A stretch of 64,000 nt of DNA, taken from positions 57,891,915 through 57,955,914 of the forward strand of contig OX387183.1 in NCBI GenBank assembly GCA_947561395.2, read 5' to 3'. The DNA is from Buxus sempervirens (Eukaryota > Streptophyta > Magnoliopsida > Buxales > Buxaceae). Shown one piece after another: positions 9,632 to 23,484 of the stretch; the first letter of the stretch is position 1; each line of letters starts with the position of its first letter. Below the pieces are notes generated by a model. That model saw only the letters and a program-made list of their open reading frames with translations, had not been told where the DNA came from and made no database searches. A program made the translations under genes and the position numbers.

Positions 9632-12503
9632 AGGCTTAGTGATGAATATGTGGAAGGAGTTAAGTACTTCCTTGAATTTGCCTTTGCTAATGGTGAAGTC
9701 AATGAAGGCAAATTAAGGTGTCCATGAACTCAATGTAACAATGTGTTGTTTCACGATAAAGAAAATATGGGGATTCACTTGTTTCATCATGGGTTTAACA
9801 AGCATTACATGAAATGGTATTATCATGGCGAGTCTATGCCAGAGATGATCGCTTGCAGTGACCATTTTATGGATGATGAAAATGATGTGCATGGAGAGAA
9901 GGAAATGATATGAAAGATTTATTGCACGATGGATTTGGAATCTCAAATATGGATTAAGTAATTGGAGGGTCGGGGCAAGATCCCATACAAGAAGAAAACA
10001 ACGAAAGTGATATTTTTAGAAAATTTGTGGAAGATTCTGAAAAGGAATTGTATCCTAGATGTAAGAATCACTCAAAATTGTCATTTGTGTTAAGGTTGTA
10101 CCACCTAAAGACCAGTGGTCGATGGAGTGATAATTCTTTTACAAGCTTGATTAAACTCTTGCTAGAATCCTTTCCAGAAGGTTGTACATTGCCAGACAGT
10201 TTTTATCTCACAAAAAAATTTGTGGAAGGTTTATGCCTTAAATACAACAAAATTGATTCATGTCCTAATGATTGTGTATTGTATTGGAAACAGTTGGATG
10301 AGAAAGAATTTTGTCCTGTTTGTGGAACTTCAAGGTGGAAGACAAATGATGAACGAAAGAAAGGAGTTACTAAGAATATACCGGCTAAGGTTCTACATCA
10401 CTTTCCATTAAGGCCAAGGCTACAAAGGTTATTTATGTCATCTAAAACTGCTTCCGACATGAGATGGAATGATGAGTCGCGTACTAAGGATGGGTTATTA
10501 AGGCATCCAGCTGATTCAAAAGCTTGGGTTGACTTTGATTCTAAGAATCCGAATTTTGCTTTGGAGCCTCGTAACGTTAGGCTTGGATTGGCAAGTGATG
10601 GGTTTAGTCCTTTTGGAACAATGACTAGTAGTTATACTACATGGCCTGTAATTTTAATGCCTTATAATTTACCACCATGGGAATGCATGAAGTTGTCAAA
10701 ATATGATTATGTCATTGTTCATCCCTAGCCCTAAATCACCAAAGCAAAACATTGATGTATACTTTCAACCTTTAGTGGAAGAGCTGAAAGAGTTATGGGA
10801 TGTCGGGGTGAAGACATATGATGCTTCAAGAAATGAGATGTTTCGAATGCAAGCTGCATTGCTATGGACTATCAATGATTGCCCTGGTTATTCAATGTTG
10901 TCTGGATGGAGTACAAAGGGGAAGCTTGCATGTCCTAATTGTAATAGAGAAACTTGTAGTTTATGATCGAAGTATGGCAGAAAGGAATGCTATATGGGTC
11001 ATCGTCGATTTTTACCTTCAAATCACCACTTTAGATGGAATAAACACTGCTTTGATGGCACTATAGAGCTTAGATCTGCCCCCAAACAAATATCTGGAGT
11101 TGAAGCACTACAACAATTAAAGGGGATTGCATTTGGCAATAAAAAAAAGAGATCACATTCCTTAAATGCACCTACGCCACATAATTGGAAAAAAAAGAGC
11201 ATCTTCTTTGAATTACCTTATTGGAAGCATAATCTATTAAGACACAATTTGGATATGATGCATATAGAGAAAAATATTTGTGACAACGTGATTGGAACAT
11301 TATTGGGTGATAAGAAAAAGACAAAGGATAATGAGAATGCTCGTCGAGACTTAGAGCACATGGGATTGAGACAAGCACTTCACTTGCATAAGGATAGTGC
11401 CAGTGGCCGTAAATATTTCCCACCAGCTTGCTTTACAATGTCTAAGAGTGAGAAAAGATTGTTTTGTGAGGTATTGAAAAACTTGAAGCTTCCTGATGGG
11501 TACTCATCTAATATAGCATGGCGGGTTGAAGAGGGTGAGTGTAAGATATCAAAATTGAAGAGCCATGATTGCCATGTTATTATGCAACAGTTGCTGCCAT
11601 TGGCTATAAGGAAGGTGTTGCCCAAAAGTATTAGTTCTGTTCTAATTGAATTAAGCAATTTCTTTCGAGAATTGTGTTCAAAAGTGTGTAAAGAGCAAGA
11701 GCTGATTCAACTTGAGAAACAAATTTCAATTACACTTTGTCATATGGAAATGATTTTCCCTCCCACTTTCTTTAACATCATGGTGCACTTGCCAATTCAC
11801 TTAGCAAGAGAGACAATATTGGGTGGACCAATGCATTATCGATGGATGTACCCTATTGAGAGATTTTTTTTACTTTTGAATTTAATACAGGCTTATTCTT
11901 TGTTTTTAGTTTATTAATAGATAAAAATGATGTACATTTAGGTTCTTATTCACTTTGAAATCATATGTACGAAATCGAGCTCAACTAGAAGGGTCAATTG
12001 CTGAAGGGTACTTGGCAGAAGAATGCCTTATATTTTGCTCCAGATACTTTAGCAGTGTTGAAACTATGTTCAACCGATCGGCGAGGAATTGTGATGGAGT
12101 ACTATAGGGGCTGGAGAGGAATATCAACTTAGTGATTTAGAGATGGTCTAAGCTTATCGTTATATTTTGTTCAACCATGAGAAAGTTTCCAACTACATAA
12201 AGTAAGATATTAGATAATTTTATCGATATTACTTATGTGCTATCAAATCTATCTTTATAGGGATTTTGTCTCATCTTTCATTAAAATTATTACACAGGCA
12301 ACATGAGTCTTATTTGAAATGTGATCAACGCATTTCAAATGCTCGTGAATTGCAAAAGCAGCAAAATGCAAAATTTGTGGATTGGTTTAAAACACATGTA
12401 AGTAAGTTAACTTACATATAAAGTTAATTGCATGTATTTTTTCTTTTAATGTGTATTTTTCATGTGAAATAGGTGTTGGATTTGACTTTGATGAAAGTAG
12501 ATG
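9632..12503 (+). pseudogene. CACTA Tnp2 transposase, first part (Transpos_assoc, Transposase_21, DUF4218)
   Basis: The N-terminal transposase-associated zinc-binding region lies at about 9632-9850 (LEFAFANGEVNEGKLRCP, then CNNVLFHDKENMGIHLFHHGF). Transposase_21 follows at about 10030-11370, with PNDCVLYWKQ, CPVCGTSRWK, DGFSPFG and the HNLDMMHIEKNICDN block. A DUF4218-like part runs from about 11440 to 12100 (FPPTFFNIMVHLPIHLARE, then SYVRNRAQLEGSIAEGYLAE). These are the order and signatures of plant En/Spm TNPD proteins that cut and paste CACTA elements. An in-frame TGA near 9725, at least two shifts (near 10720 and 10970) and an LTR insertion at 12504 have destroyed it. The last exon before the insertion ends LDLTLMKVD and continues at 43187. 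Confidence 0.88.
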
Positions 12504-12679
12504 TGTAAAACCCCGACCCGGATTATATCCTAATTATTAGGCTTAATTATCTAAAGTGTGATTATTAGACTAATTAAATACTTGTGTAATGAAAATGGGG
12601 TAAATGTGAATTATACTTAAGGATTTAGGGAAATCAAATTCTGAAAAATTAGAGTTAAGTGTACCTAAATTAATCTCAT

Positions 12680-13543
12680 ACAAATACCCAAGGTACTTCT
12701 ATTGTATGCCTAGGGTACACTCATGTATTACCCAAAGCATACCCATATACTACCTAAGGTATCACCCAAGTATACCTAGAATACACCCAAGCATAACCCA
12801 GGTACCTTCTCGAATAATACAAGAGTACACCTATGCATCACCCAAGATACCAACAAAGTACACCTATGCACTACCCAAGGTACCTCTCAAATGTACCTTA
12901 AATAATTCCTAATAGTACCTAGAGGACCACCCAAGTATTACCAAGGTACCACCAAAGCACACCTAAAGTACCCCCATGTACTACTCAAAGTATATCTAGG
13001 TATTATCCAAAGTACCACTCAAGTATACCTAAGGTACCCCTTGTATTGCTTAAGGTATTCCATTTGAATACCCAAGATACCCCCATGTGTTTGCCTAAGG
13101 TGCCCCTTTGTTTTACCTAAGGTACCCTACTATTTTATCTAAGGTACCCTACATGTATTCTCCAAGGTACCCCACTTATACCACTTATATACCTAAAGTA
13201 CCCCCTTGTATTCCCCAAGGTACCCCACTTATATACCTAAGGTACCTGCTTGTATTGTCTAAGGTATCCCACTTGTATACCTAAAGTACCCCCTCATATT
13301 GCCTAAGGTACCCCACTTGAATACCTAAGGTACCCCTTTGTGTCACCTGAGGTACACCCCCTTATTTAGCTAAGGTACCCCTTTATAACACTCGGGTACC
13401 CCCTTTGTATAACTAGAGTACCCCCTTATATAACTAGGATACCCCCTTTGTATAACTAAAGTACCCCTCTTATATTATTAAGGTACACCCCCCTTATATA
13501 GCTAAGGTACCCCATTTGTATTACCTAAGGTACCCTTAGTTTT
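12680..13543. repeat. Degenerate minisatellite, CCTAAGGTACCCC-type, part 1
   Basis: Roughly 20-24-bp units built on CCTAAGGTACCCCCTTGTAT, increasingly regular toward the right. The array continues at 15338-15426 and 17703-17830 after nested LTR insertions are removed. It belongs to the chromovirus-like solo LTR. The small ORFs here are by-products of the repeat. Confidence 0.85.
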
Positions 13544-15337
13544 TGTGAGACATGTAAAAATCAATTTAATGACTTCCTAATCATCACACGGGATTCGTTA
13601 AAAGCAAAGAGTCGCCACCATTCTTTTTAGGTGTGAATGGACACCAAAATCTCAAATAAGCACAAAAAGACAAATTTAGGGTAAAAATAACCCTATTAAA
13701 AAACAACCAGAGATGGGTAAGGGGATTAGGTTATGAACAGGGGAAGGTGTTAGGCACCCTTATTCATCCACACAAGGTGGTTGTCAGGCATTGTTCATGT
13801 TTTTCAAAGGAAAAAAAGGCTTGCTAATCAAAACAAAAGTAAAAGACTGTATGGCTTTTTTCCATGTTAATGATCTAATTAATTCTGGATCCTTCTTATG
13901 AAAACAAGAGCCATTGACTCGGGCTTCATGATTGACTGAAATCAAGAAAACAAATCTAAAGTGAAAACTTAAAAAATCTGGCTTCAAGTTAAATTTTGGA
14001 AATCTAGAAAAAATATGATTTTTATGAAATATTGCAGAATTGAACTTGAACAATCCAGGACATAGATATAACCCAAATTTCGCATTAGATCAAGAAATCA
14101 AAACCAAAAATACCCACGTTGATGAAGACCATCAAAAGGGAAGAACTTAGACTGTAGGGTCTTCTCTAAAAAGTGAAAAATGACTCAAAAACCACTTCAT
14201 GAAACCCTAGAAATTACTTTCAGGCTTTTGAATCCAAATCTATCATATAGATTATGATAGATCCAGGATCTTAGCCTAATATCACAAAAATCGAGAAAAC
14301 AGTGCTGTAGGTGCAAAAGTGGTGAAAAATCTCAACTGCCGGAGAAAAAGAGGATTTTATGCTATAAACAATATGGATTCATAGGATTAATCCAGATTCA
14401 AAACAAAACCATCAAAACATTCACATGGTAGTAAAAGCAACCACATCTCACAGATTAGAGCACATGGGGGTGTACCCTACGGATCCACCTGTTCTCTTTT
14501 CCCCTAGCTCTCTCTTCGCGTTTTACGGCTAGAGAGGATTCTTGAGGTACTTGGAGATAGGTTTGGGGATATAAACACAATCAAAGGCCTTATTCTATAA
14601 AAAAGGAGAAGAACAGATTATAGGGTTCTATTCTAGGGATCTACCTGTTCTCTTTTTCCCTAGCTCTCTCTTCACGTTTTACGGCTAGAGAGGATTCTTG
14701 AGGTACTTGGAGGCAGGTTTGGGAATACAATTATAAACCAGGCCTTAATCTATAGCAATGGAGAAGATTAGATTATTTTTAGAATTGAAAACAGAAAATA
14801 AAAGGGAAAAGGGACTTACCTGGATTGAGCAAGCAGAAAAGCAGGGATTCCCTTCTTCACTTGGAGCTCTTCAGACTTCAAATTAATGGCATTTTGCTTG
14901 AGGAGAAGCCCTCTATTTATAGGTAAACTCAGGGCCATGGTTGGTCCAAAGGGATATACCAAGATCTTCTAGATTGAATTGAAAATAGGGATAATGCCAA
15001 TCCATTGCCAAAAAGGATAAATAAGAGAATTCAAATGGATAAATAAGATAATTCGTAACTCCCAGAGAGATATTTGGGTGCAGATAAGGCTCAAAAATAG
15101 AAAAAGGATAAATTCGCATAAAACCCCCGTGCCCGTATATATATTGCGGGCAAGTGCTGCCGTAGAGTCAATACGGGCACGGCATGCCTGTATACAGATT
15201 GCGGGCGCGACCTGCCCGCAGATACAATACGGGCACTGCCTGTTTGATGAAATTTTATGCACTTTTGACCTGTTTCAAATCCCAATTACATTTTTAAATG
15301 ATTTTCTCATTTTGTAGTGCAATTTGGGGTGTCTACA
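13544..15337 (-). mobile_element. Solo LTR, Tat-like subfamily A, inverted
   Basis: On the plus strand it reads TGTGAGACATG ... GGGGTGTCTACA, the reverse complement of the 2449-4264 type. The target duplication GTTTT at 13539-13543 and 15338-15342 is perfect. No internal domain. It was inserted in the GGTACC minisatellite. GC-rich palindromic CCCGTA/GCGGGC modules lie at 15120-15240. The TATA motif lies near 14914-14925 (CTATTTATAG on +). Confidence 0.92.
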
Positions 15338-15426
15338 GTTTTACCTAAGGTACACCCCCTTTATATAGCTAAGGTACACCCCCTTTATATAGCTAAGGTA
15401 CCCCCTCCTATAACTAAGGTACCCCC
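15338..15426. repeat. Minisatellite part 2
   Basis: Short continuation of the CTAAGGTACCCC array between two nested solo LTRs. Confidence 0.85.
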
Positions 15427-17702
15427 TGTAGACACCCCAAATTGCATAAACAATCATCAAAAATCATTATCTCCTGGAAAGCCAGCACAGAATTTGAAGA
15501 AAATAAACTTTTACCTGTATCCGGATACAAGTACTCCTTCCTGTATCCGGATACTCATACCGGATACATGTGAGCCTTAGTGTATCCGGTACCATGTATC
15601 GGATACTTTAAGGCCCTTTTTTATCCGGTCTGACATACCGGATACCTTAAGTTTGCTCAAAATTAGGGTTTTCCGAGAGCTTTTCACTTTTACCATCATG
15701 TCCCTCATTAAATAAGGGGAAATCGCGGAAATAACCTTAGGGTTAAGGTTGGAGGGGTTCTAGACATTAAGTTGTGTCTACCAATGACCTTAGCCTTTGC
15801 CTATAAATAGGAGCCTCCTCCTTGAGAAAATAGCACTCAACTCTTGTTTTGAATTCTCGCAAAGAAGAACTCCAAGAGAAGAAGAAAACCGCTGCGGAAT
15901 CGCCTCCAGAACTCAGGTAAGCCTCAACTTTTCTTTTTATTTTCTGTCTTTACATTCCTAGATCTAGATCTCTTCTTCTACCTTTCTGTAGTGTAAAGCC
16001 TTGTTTGTATGTGTGGAAATCCTTCCCCGGCTCAAAGTATCTCAAGACTCCCCTAGCCGTAAAACGTGAAGGCGGATCTAGGAGAAACGAGACTGGGGAT
16101 TGACCCTAGTGTTAGAACCCATGTAGCATAAGGCTTTTGAATGATTGAAAACCGTTCTATAATCAAAGTACCCTTGATTATTTCGAAGATCCGTGTTTAA
16201 CGGGGAGAGAGAACAGAGGGAAACGATAATGGAACGGAACCCTAGGCTATGCTGGAACCTATTTTGTTGAATCTATATGCATGTGTATTAATCTTGTTTG
16301 GTTTTTCACTCTTGCACACATATTACACTTTTTTGGTGAATAGGCTCACATTTGGGGATTTATTACATTCATTATGATAAATCTCCAATAAATGGCCTCA
16401 ATCAAATTCTGGAGTGTTTTAAAATGTTTTTCAAAGGTTTTGGATTCATCTCTCACGGATCACACACATTTTATCAATTTTCGGATTTGGTTTTCTTCAA
16501 AAGTGGCTTAGCTTGACAGCACCTGTACCCTTACTTCGGACGCCCATAACTTCATCATCCGGATGAATTTTGGGGCGATTCTAGAACCATGGGAAAGGTG
16601 AGGCTGTCTAGTTTATGTCCACCAAATTTCACAAATTTCTATCTAGCGGATTTTTGACACCTCTCTGTCGAAGTTGAGTGGACAGTTCAGGTTCAAGTAC
16701 AGAACTTGTCACTTCGACGGACCGCCATGTGTTCGTTTTAAGTCCGATTCGAGTGATTTTTATTTCTGAGTACTCCTTTATGAGTCTATTTTCAAATCCA
16801 GTTGGTTTCATAATTTTTGGATTCCATTTGAATTATTGGTAGCCGATTTACTCAGAACTGTTCATTTGTACTTTTCTGGGTAAATCTGTGATCTTCGGGG
16901 CCTGTTCGGGAGACCACCCAAGGCACACCCGAAGGGATTTTTGTATGAGGCTAGTTTCTGTGAAAAGATGGCCATACAAACTTCAATCACACCAAATTTC
17001 GTGGACTTTTATGTAGTGGATTTTTCTAGACAATTTTCCAAAGTTGCCCACTTATCACTTTTAAAAATCCCCAGCAGCAACTTCAAAGGAGCATAACTCC
17101 TAGGATTTTTATCGAAATGAAGTGAAATTTTGTATTAGACTCTTATTTACCCTAATCTTTCAAATGGATTTTGTTTGGTTCAATTTAGAATTGGATTTGA
17201 AGGATTTCAAGGCAAATGGCATACTTTTTACCGAATTTTCCGGATTTGATTTAACTTGGTTTTGAGCAACTTGAGCTTTGATTTCCATCTTTTGAGATAT
17301 TCCAGAAATGATATTGACATGAGAGAGGATCTAGAATCCATTTAGATCTTCATGTGGAAATATCATACATTGGTCTTTTTTCAAGGTTTTCTATGATTTT
17401 AGCAAGCTTTCTTATTTTTGCATGAACATACACTTGGCTACCACTTCGTGTGGATGAATGGGGGTGCCTAACACCTTCCCCCGTTCATAATCTAATCCCC
17501 TTACCCATCTCTAGATTTGATTTTCAAGTAGGGTTATTTTTATCCTACAATGTTTCTTTTGGCTATTTTTGCTTATTTTTGAACTCTTTGGGTGTCCATT
17601 CTCACCCCAAAATCATGAATGGTGGCGACTCTCCCAATTTTTGCGTTGAGCCCGTGTGTTGACGGAGGGATGATCATTCCGGTGATTTTCCCATGTCTCA
17701 CA
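15427..17702 (+). mobile_element. Solo LTR, Tat-like subfamily B (same family as the 23-kb element)
   Basis: It begins TGTAGACACC and ends CCATGTCTCACA, 2276 bp. It is the same LTR type as those at 19436-21694 and 40343-42615 but in the opposite orientation, with clearly more differences from them than they have from each other. The flanking CCCCC and TCCCA are only an imperfect target duplication, so the right boundary or the duplication has mutated. TATCCGG/CCGGATA modules are present at about 15512-15650, upstream of TATAAATAG near 15801. Confidence 0.85.
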
Positions 17703-17830
17703 TCCCACCTCTTGTATAACTAAGGTGCCGTCAAGCATCCCTAAAGTATACCCCTTGAAATGTTTAAGGAAAAACCCTTGAAACACCAAGGTACCCCCAC
17801 TTAACGCTAAGGTACCCCCTGGTATACCTT
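17703..17830. repeat. Minisatellite part 3
   Basis: Final degenerate units (AAGGTACCCC) of the array in the chromovirus-like LTR. Beyond 17830 the LTR continues as ordinary sequence. Confidence 0.75.
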
Positions 17831-19430
17831 AGGTACATCCTAGGGTTTTAGATGAATAAAAGCTTTGTTTAGGGGCAGATTTGAAAGACCAAAACTTGGG
17901 CATATAAAAGGATGCCCTAATTTCTATTCTAAGTGTTTTGAGAACACTTCCTCTTGTCTTGGACATATTAAACAAGAGAGAAAGTTGTGGGAGCTTGCTT
18001 GAAAGCTTCAAAAGGAAGGAGAAGAAGGAGAGGAGAGCTTGAAAAGAAGTTTGCTTCTCCATTAACAAGTAAGTAGCAAACCCTTCAAACTAAAATGAAT
18101 TTATTGGATTTTATTATTTCTTTCTCCTAGGGTTTTGATAAACTGGAAAATCACTTGCATGTTGGGTTTTGCTTTCAAAATTCATAGGGTTTGGGTTTGA
18201 TAACAATATTGTGTATTTTTCTATTGATTGCCATGGATTTGCAACCTCTATTGGTTATATTTCGGATTAGGGTTTGAGTTTGGTATCTTGAATGATATTT
18301 TATATGTTGGATTTACGTTCATGAGGATTTGGGATGGATTCCTGTGTTAGGAGGTGTTATTGAACATATTGGGATGTTTTAGAATCATCCCATTTGGTAT
18401 TGGAAAGGTTGGATGTCGTTTGGTATTGGAAAATAACCAAAATTTCGTAAGAGCCCAACCTGGCGAATAACCCTGGAATTAGGCGATTAATCCTGAGCCA
18501 AAAACACCCAAAACAGTCACTGTAAAGCTAATCGCGAATTAGGATTAATCGCCAAGGCTAATCGCGAGCCTGAGCGCGCAAACGTTGAACTGGATGTGCG
18601 CACGTTAACCCTAATTTTCACCTGGTTGCGTGAACGTCCATGGGGAGCGCGCACGTTGGCCTTAATGCCCGAACATTGGGTTAATCGCCCTTGGGTGATT
18701 AATCTTGGACCTAATCGTGGTTGCTGTTTTGATAGTTCTTCATCCTTTTCTCCCCCAACCCTTTCCCAAACAACCCAAGCCTCTTGCACAGCATCCTTCT
18801 TCATCTTGTGTATTTATTGCTCAATTTATTTAAGTCTTTACATGTAAATAAGGTTTTGCCCCCCATTTGGAATCAATAAAAACACTCCCAAGGCCCAATT
18901 CCCAAACAATAAAAAGTAAACTTTCCAGTTTATGCCTAAATGTCCAGTTTTCCTTATTTTCATCAAATACTACTTTTTGAGTTTGATACCCAAATGGGTG
19001 ATTCAGAAGCCCATAAAATTCAAGAAAAGTTGTTTACCCTCAATTAGACTGTAACTAGAAATTGAGCCCGAAACTCCTTGTAGATTTGTCTAGAAAAATT
19101 TTATACCAAAAAGTCAACATTTTTAACCAGACTTAGAATATTTTTGAGGTCTGAAACTTTTGTCCCGGAATCCGATGATTTTTGGTAGGGTGACTTTATT
19201 GGGGATCCTAAGACTATCCCACTTCTCAAATACGTAATTTGTGGACTTTATGGTGTATGTATTCTACTGTGAATTGGCTTTGGATGTGAAGTGCTTATTG
19301 GTTATTTCTTACGCATTGTGAATATTGATTTGATTTTGGTAAAGATATGATGAGCACTTTTTATATGATTTGAAGTGACAGTGTGGATCTCACTTGGTAG
19401 TGGTTGACTGGCAGTGATGGTGTAGATCTC
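17831..19430 (+). other. Remaining right-hand body of the chromovirus-like solo LTR
   Basis: No gene. It contains a cluster of short repeated motifs (ATTAATCGCC and GCGCACGTT types) at about 18470-18720, and a 45-50-bp repeat with GTAGATCTCACTTG that is split by the 23-kb insertion (19385-19435 and 42616-42660). Confidence 0.6.
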
Positions 19431-19435
19431 ACTTG

Positions 19436-21694
19436 TGTGAGACATGGGAAAAAATCACCGGAGTGATCATCCCTCCGTCAACACACGGGCTCAACGCAAA
19501 AATTGGGAGAGTCGCCACCATTCATGATTTTGGGGTGAGAATGGACACCAAAGATTCAAAAGTAGGCAAAAATAGCCAAAAGAAACATTCTAGGATAAAA
19601 ATAACCCTACTTGAAAATCAAATCCAGAGATGGGTAAGGGGATTAGATTATGAACAGGGGAAGGTGTTAGGCACCCCCATTCATCCACACGAAGTGGTTG
19701 CCAAGTGTATGTTCATGCAAAAAAATAGAAAGCTTGCTAAAGTCATGGACAACCTTGAAAAAGGACTAATGTATGATATTTTCACATGAAGATCTAAATG
19801 GATTTTAGATCCTCTCTTATGTCAATATCATTTCTGGAATATCTCAAAAGATAGAAATCAAAGCACAAGTTGCTCAAAAAACCAAGTTGAATCAAATCCG
19901 GAAAATTCATTAAAAGTATGCCATTTATCTTGAAATCATTCAAATCCAATTCTAAATTGAACCAAACCAAATCCATTTGAAAGATTAGGGTAAATAAGAG
20001 TCTCATGCAAAATTTCACTTCATTCCGATTAAAAATTTAGGAGTTATGCTCCTTTGAAGTTGCTGCTGGGGATTTTTAAAAGTGATAAGTGGGCAACTTT
20101 GGAAAATTGTCTAGAAAAATCCACTACATAAAATTCCACGAAATTTGGTGTGATTGAAGTTTGTATGGCCATCTTTCCATAGAAACTAGCCTCATACAAA
20201 ATCCCTTCGGGTGTGCCTTGGGTGGTCTCCCGAACAGGCCCCGAGGATCACAGATTTACCCAGAAAAGTACAAATGAACAGTTCTGAGTAAATCGGCTAC
20301 CAATAATTCAAATGGAATCCAAAAATTATGAAACCAACTGGATTTGAAAATAGACTCATAAAGGAGTACTCAGAAATAAAAATCACTCGAATCGGACTTA
20401 AAACAAACACATGGCGGTCCGTCGAAGTGACAAGTTCTGTATTTGAACCTGAACTGTCCACTTAACTTCGACAGAGAGGTGTCAAAAATCCGCTAGATGG
20501 AAATTCATGAAATTTGGTGGACATAAACTAGACAGCGTCACCTTTCCCATGGTTCTGGAATCGCCCCAAAATTCATCCGGATGATGAAGTTACGGGTGTC
20601 CGAAGTAAGGGTACAGGTGCTGTCAAGCTAAACCACTTTTGAAGAAATCCAAATCCGAAAATTGACAAAAAGTGTGTGATTCGTGTGAGATGAATCCAAA
20701 ACCTTTGAAAAACATTTAAAAACACTCCAGAATTTGATTGAGGCCATTTATTGGAGATTTATCACAATGAATGTAATAAATCCCCAAATGTGAGCCTATT
20801 CACCAAAAAAGTGTAATATGTGTGCAAAAGTGAAAAACCAAGCAAGATCAATACAACATGCATATAGATTCAACAAAATAGGTTCTAGCATAGCCTAGGG
20901 TTCCGTTCCATTATCGTTTCCCTCTGTTCTCTTTAAGATAATCAAGGGTACTTTGAATATGGAACGGTTTACAATCAATCAGAAAGGCCTTATGCTACAT
21001 AGGTTCTAGCACTAGGGTCAATCCCCAGTCTCGTTTCTCCTAGATCCGCCTTCACGTTTTACGGCTAGGGGAGTCTTGAGATACTTTGAGTCGGGGAAGG
21101 ATTTCCACACATACAAACAAGGCTTTACACTACAGAAAGGTAGAAGAAGAGATCTAGATCTAGGAATGTAAAGACAGAAAATAAAAAGAAAAGTTGAGGC
21201 TTACCTGAGTTCTGGAGGCGATTCCACAGCGGTTTTCTTCTTCTCTTGGAGTTCTTCTTTGCGAGAATTCAAAACAAGAGTTGTGTGCCATTTGCTCAAG
21301 GAGGAGGCTCCTATTTATAGGCAAAGGCTAAGGTCATTGGTAGACACAACTTAATGTCTAGAACCCCTCCAACCTTAACCCTAAGGTTATTTCCGCGATT
21401 TCCCCTCATTTAATGAGGGACATGATGGTAAAAGTGAAAAGCCCTCGGAAAACCCTAATTTTGAGCAAACTTAAGGTATCCGGTATATCAGACCGGATAA
21501 AAAGGGGCCTTAAGGTATCCGGTACATGGTACCGGATACACTAAGGCTCACATGTATCCGGTATGAGTATCCGGATACAGGAAGGAGTACTTGTATCCGG
21601 ATACAGGTAAAAGTTTATTTTCTTCAAATTCTGTGCTGGCTTTCCAGGAGATAATGATTTTTGATGATTGTTTGTGCAATTTGGGGTGTCTACA
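19436..21694 (-). repeat. 3' LTR of the 23-kb element
   Basis: 2259 bp, TGTGAGAC ... GTGTCTACA on the plus strand. Near-identical to 40343-42615. It contains three to four TATCCGG/CCGGATA modules near 21475-21605 and a TATA motif (CTATTTATAG on +) near 21310. Confidence 0.93.
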
Positions 21695-21708
21695 ACTGCC
21701 CCTCTTTG
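21695..21708 (-). other. Polypurine tract of the 23-kb element
   Basis: On the minus strand, immediately before the 3' LTR, the sequence is AAAGAGGGGCAGT, a typical plus-strand primer for reverse transcription in this class. Confidence 0.75.
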
Positions 21709-22226
21709 TGGGAGCTGCGAAGCAGTGAGCTGCAAAGAGTAGACAAGCCCAAATTGCATTCCCCTTGAGCATGATTTGCTCGGTTCAATTCAATTTCTGT
21801 AGAAAACCATTTTTGAGTTGAGATTTGCCAAAAAGCCCTTATTTTAAGGGGGGCATCTCTCCAAGAGTTCTTAAATTCCACTGAGCCCTTTGTGGCTGTG
21901 AAGTGGATTTTAAGCCCAAAAATAGGATTTTTTGAAAAACTGATTTTTTATCAAACCAAGTTGAAAATTGAGTGGATATCATCCTTTTGACCAGGCACAT
22001 TTCCAAAGGTTGTCCTAAATTCCACAGAGCTCTCGTGGCTGTGAGGTGGATTTCAAGACAAAAATAGGATTTTGAGAAAATAGTAAGAATTATAGCACAA
22101 GTTTGCTTTTTTCATTTTTTCCTTTTCTTCTTTTTTTTTTCTTTTTTTTTCTTTCTTTTTTTTTTCTTTTCTTCTTTTTCTTTATTTTTCCCTGTTTTTT
22201 TCTGTTTTTTTTTTCCTTTTTTCTTT

Positions 22227-22291
22227 GGTATCCGGTATTTATATCCGGATAATCAAGGATCTGCGGGTATCCGGCCTGAGTATTCGGATCC
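22227..22291. promoter_or_regulatory. TATCCGG inverted modules upstream of the antisense PMD gene
   Basis: Two imperfect inverted modules (TATCCGG...CCGGATA, then TATCCGG...TTCGGAT) sit just before the presumed 5' untranslated region of the PMD gene. The same module type occurs in the LTRs and at 26379-26522 and 38690-38830. A regulatory role is inferred from position. Confidence 0.55.
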
Positions 22292-23484
22292 TCCAAGTTT
22301 ACTTAAGTCGCGCGCGACCGTGACTTTTCATTTCTTTTCTCCTTGCTCCGATTACTCAGACCGGCTCCAGACCTTCGTCCTCGGTTCCGACGGCTGCTCC
22401 CTCCTTCTCCGACGAATCCCTGAGCTCCGGTGCCTTCTATTGTTGCCGGCGATGACCTGCAACTCCGGCGACTTCGGTGATCGGCCATTCAAGGCAGCAG
22501 TCGAGCCCTAGCCCGATTTCTTCCAATTTTCGGTGGTTCTCTCAACCCAATATCATTGTCTTTGCTCCGGTGATCTTCTTTGAACTCCGGCGAATTCAAT
22601 TTCACTCTCTCTATTGCCCATCAAACAGTAAGTGCAACTGGGCACCTTTATGTATTTTTTTGTTCATGCCGAATTGCCACTTGTTCTATGAATTTTCTGT
22701 TAATTTCATTTGATCACTTACTTCCCCTAGGCAAGAAGGATTCAGACTTTTCATTTGCTATTGAATTCTTGGATGAACCATTTTCGGCCTAGTTCTTTGC
22801 TGCTGAAACTTTTCAGACTTAATGCCTTGTGCTTTGCTATGATCATGATTTCTTTCTTCTTTTGTGGTATCCTTGAATTAATGCTATCTCAGAATTTTGG
22901 ACTATCGGCTGCTGATATGAACTGATGATGTCCTGCTGCTTGCATGCCAATTTTGTATGTTAGAACAAACTTTGCTTTCCTAATTCAGTGTTGCCACAAT
23001 TCTTTAGAACTGTCTTGTTGGTGATATTTTTCACTGTTCCTGTACCAATCCCCAATCGGATGGTTCACGGTATGATTTTGCTTTTCCAGCCTTGATGCCA
23101 CATCTGTTTTTCTGGTCTTGCTCCTTCTTGATGTATGTACTACTGCCAGTGGATTACAAGCTTTTGCTTACTCCCCCTTTTGCTGTGAATTTTTCTTGAT
23201 TAACTGTCCAATCTGGATTTCTGCAATTCTGCTTGCTTTTGATGCCTTGACCTTCCCGCTTCTCATATCCTGGAACCATAACATACAGGAAATGTTAAGT
23301 ATTGTAGGAATCTTTTAGAAAATGTTTCAAGATTAGAAACAGAAATATTCCTCACTTCAAAACTTTAGCGATAACTTAGGTGAGGTAAAATTCCCCTGAT
23401 AGTTTCGGAAAATAATCATGTAAAACTAGATATGCACCGTAAGCAAAGCCAACTTTGAAATTTATAAAACACTTTCCTGTGTAG

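Noticed and set aside
22090-22296. Lysine-rich minus-strand ORF
   Set aside because: It is the translation of a long T-rich tract in the presumed promoter region of the PMD gene.
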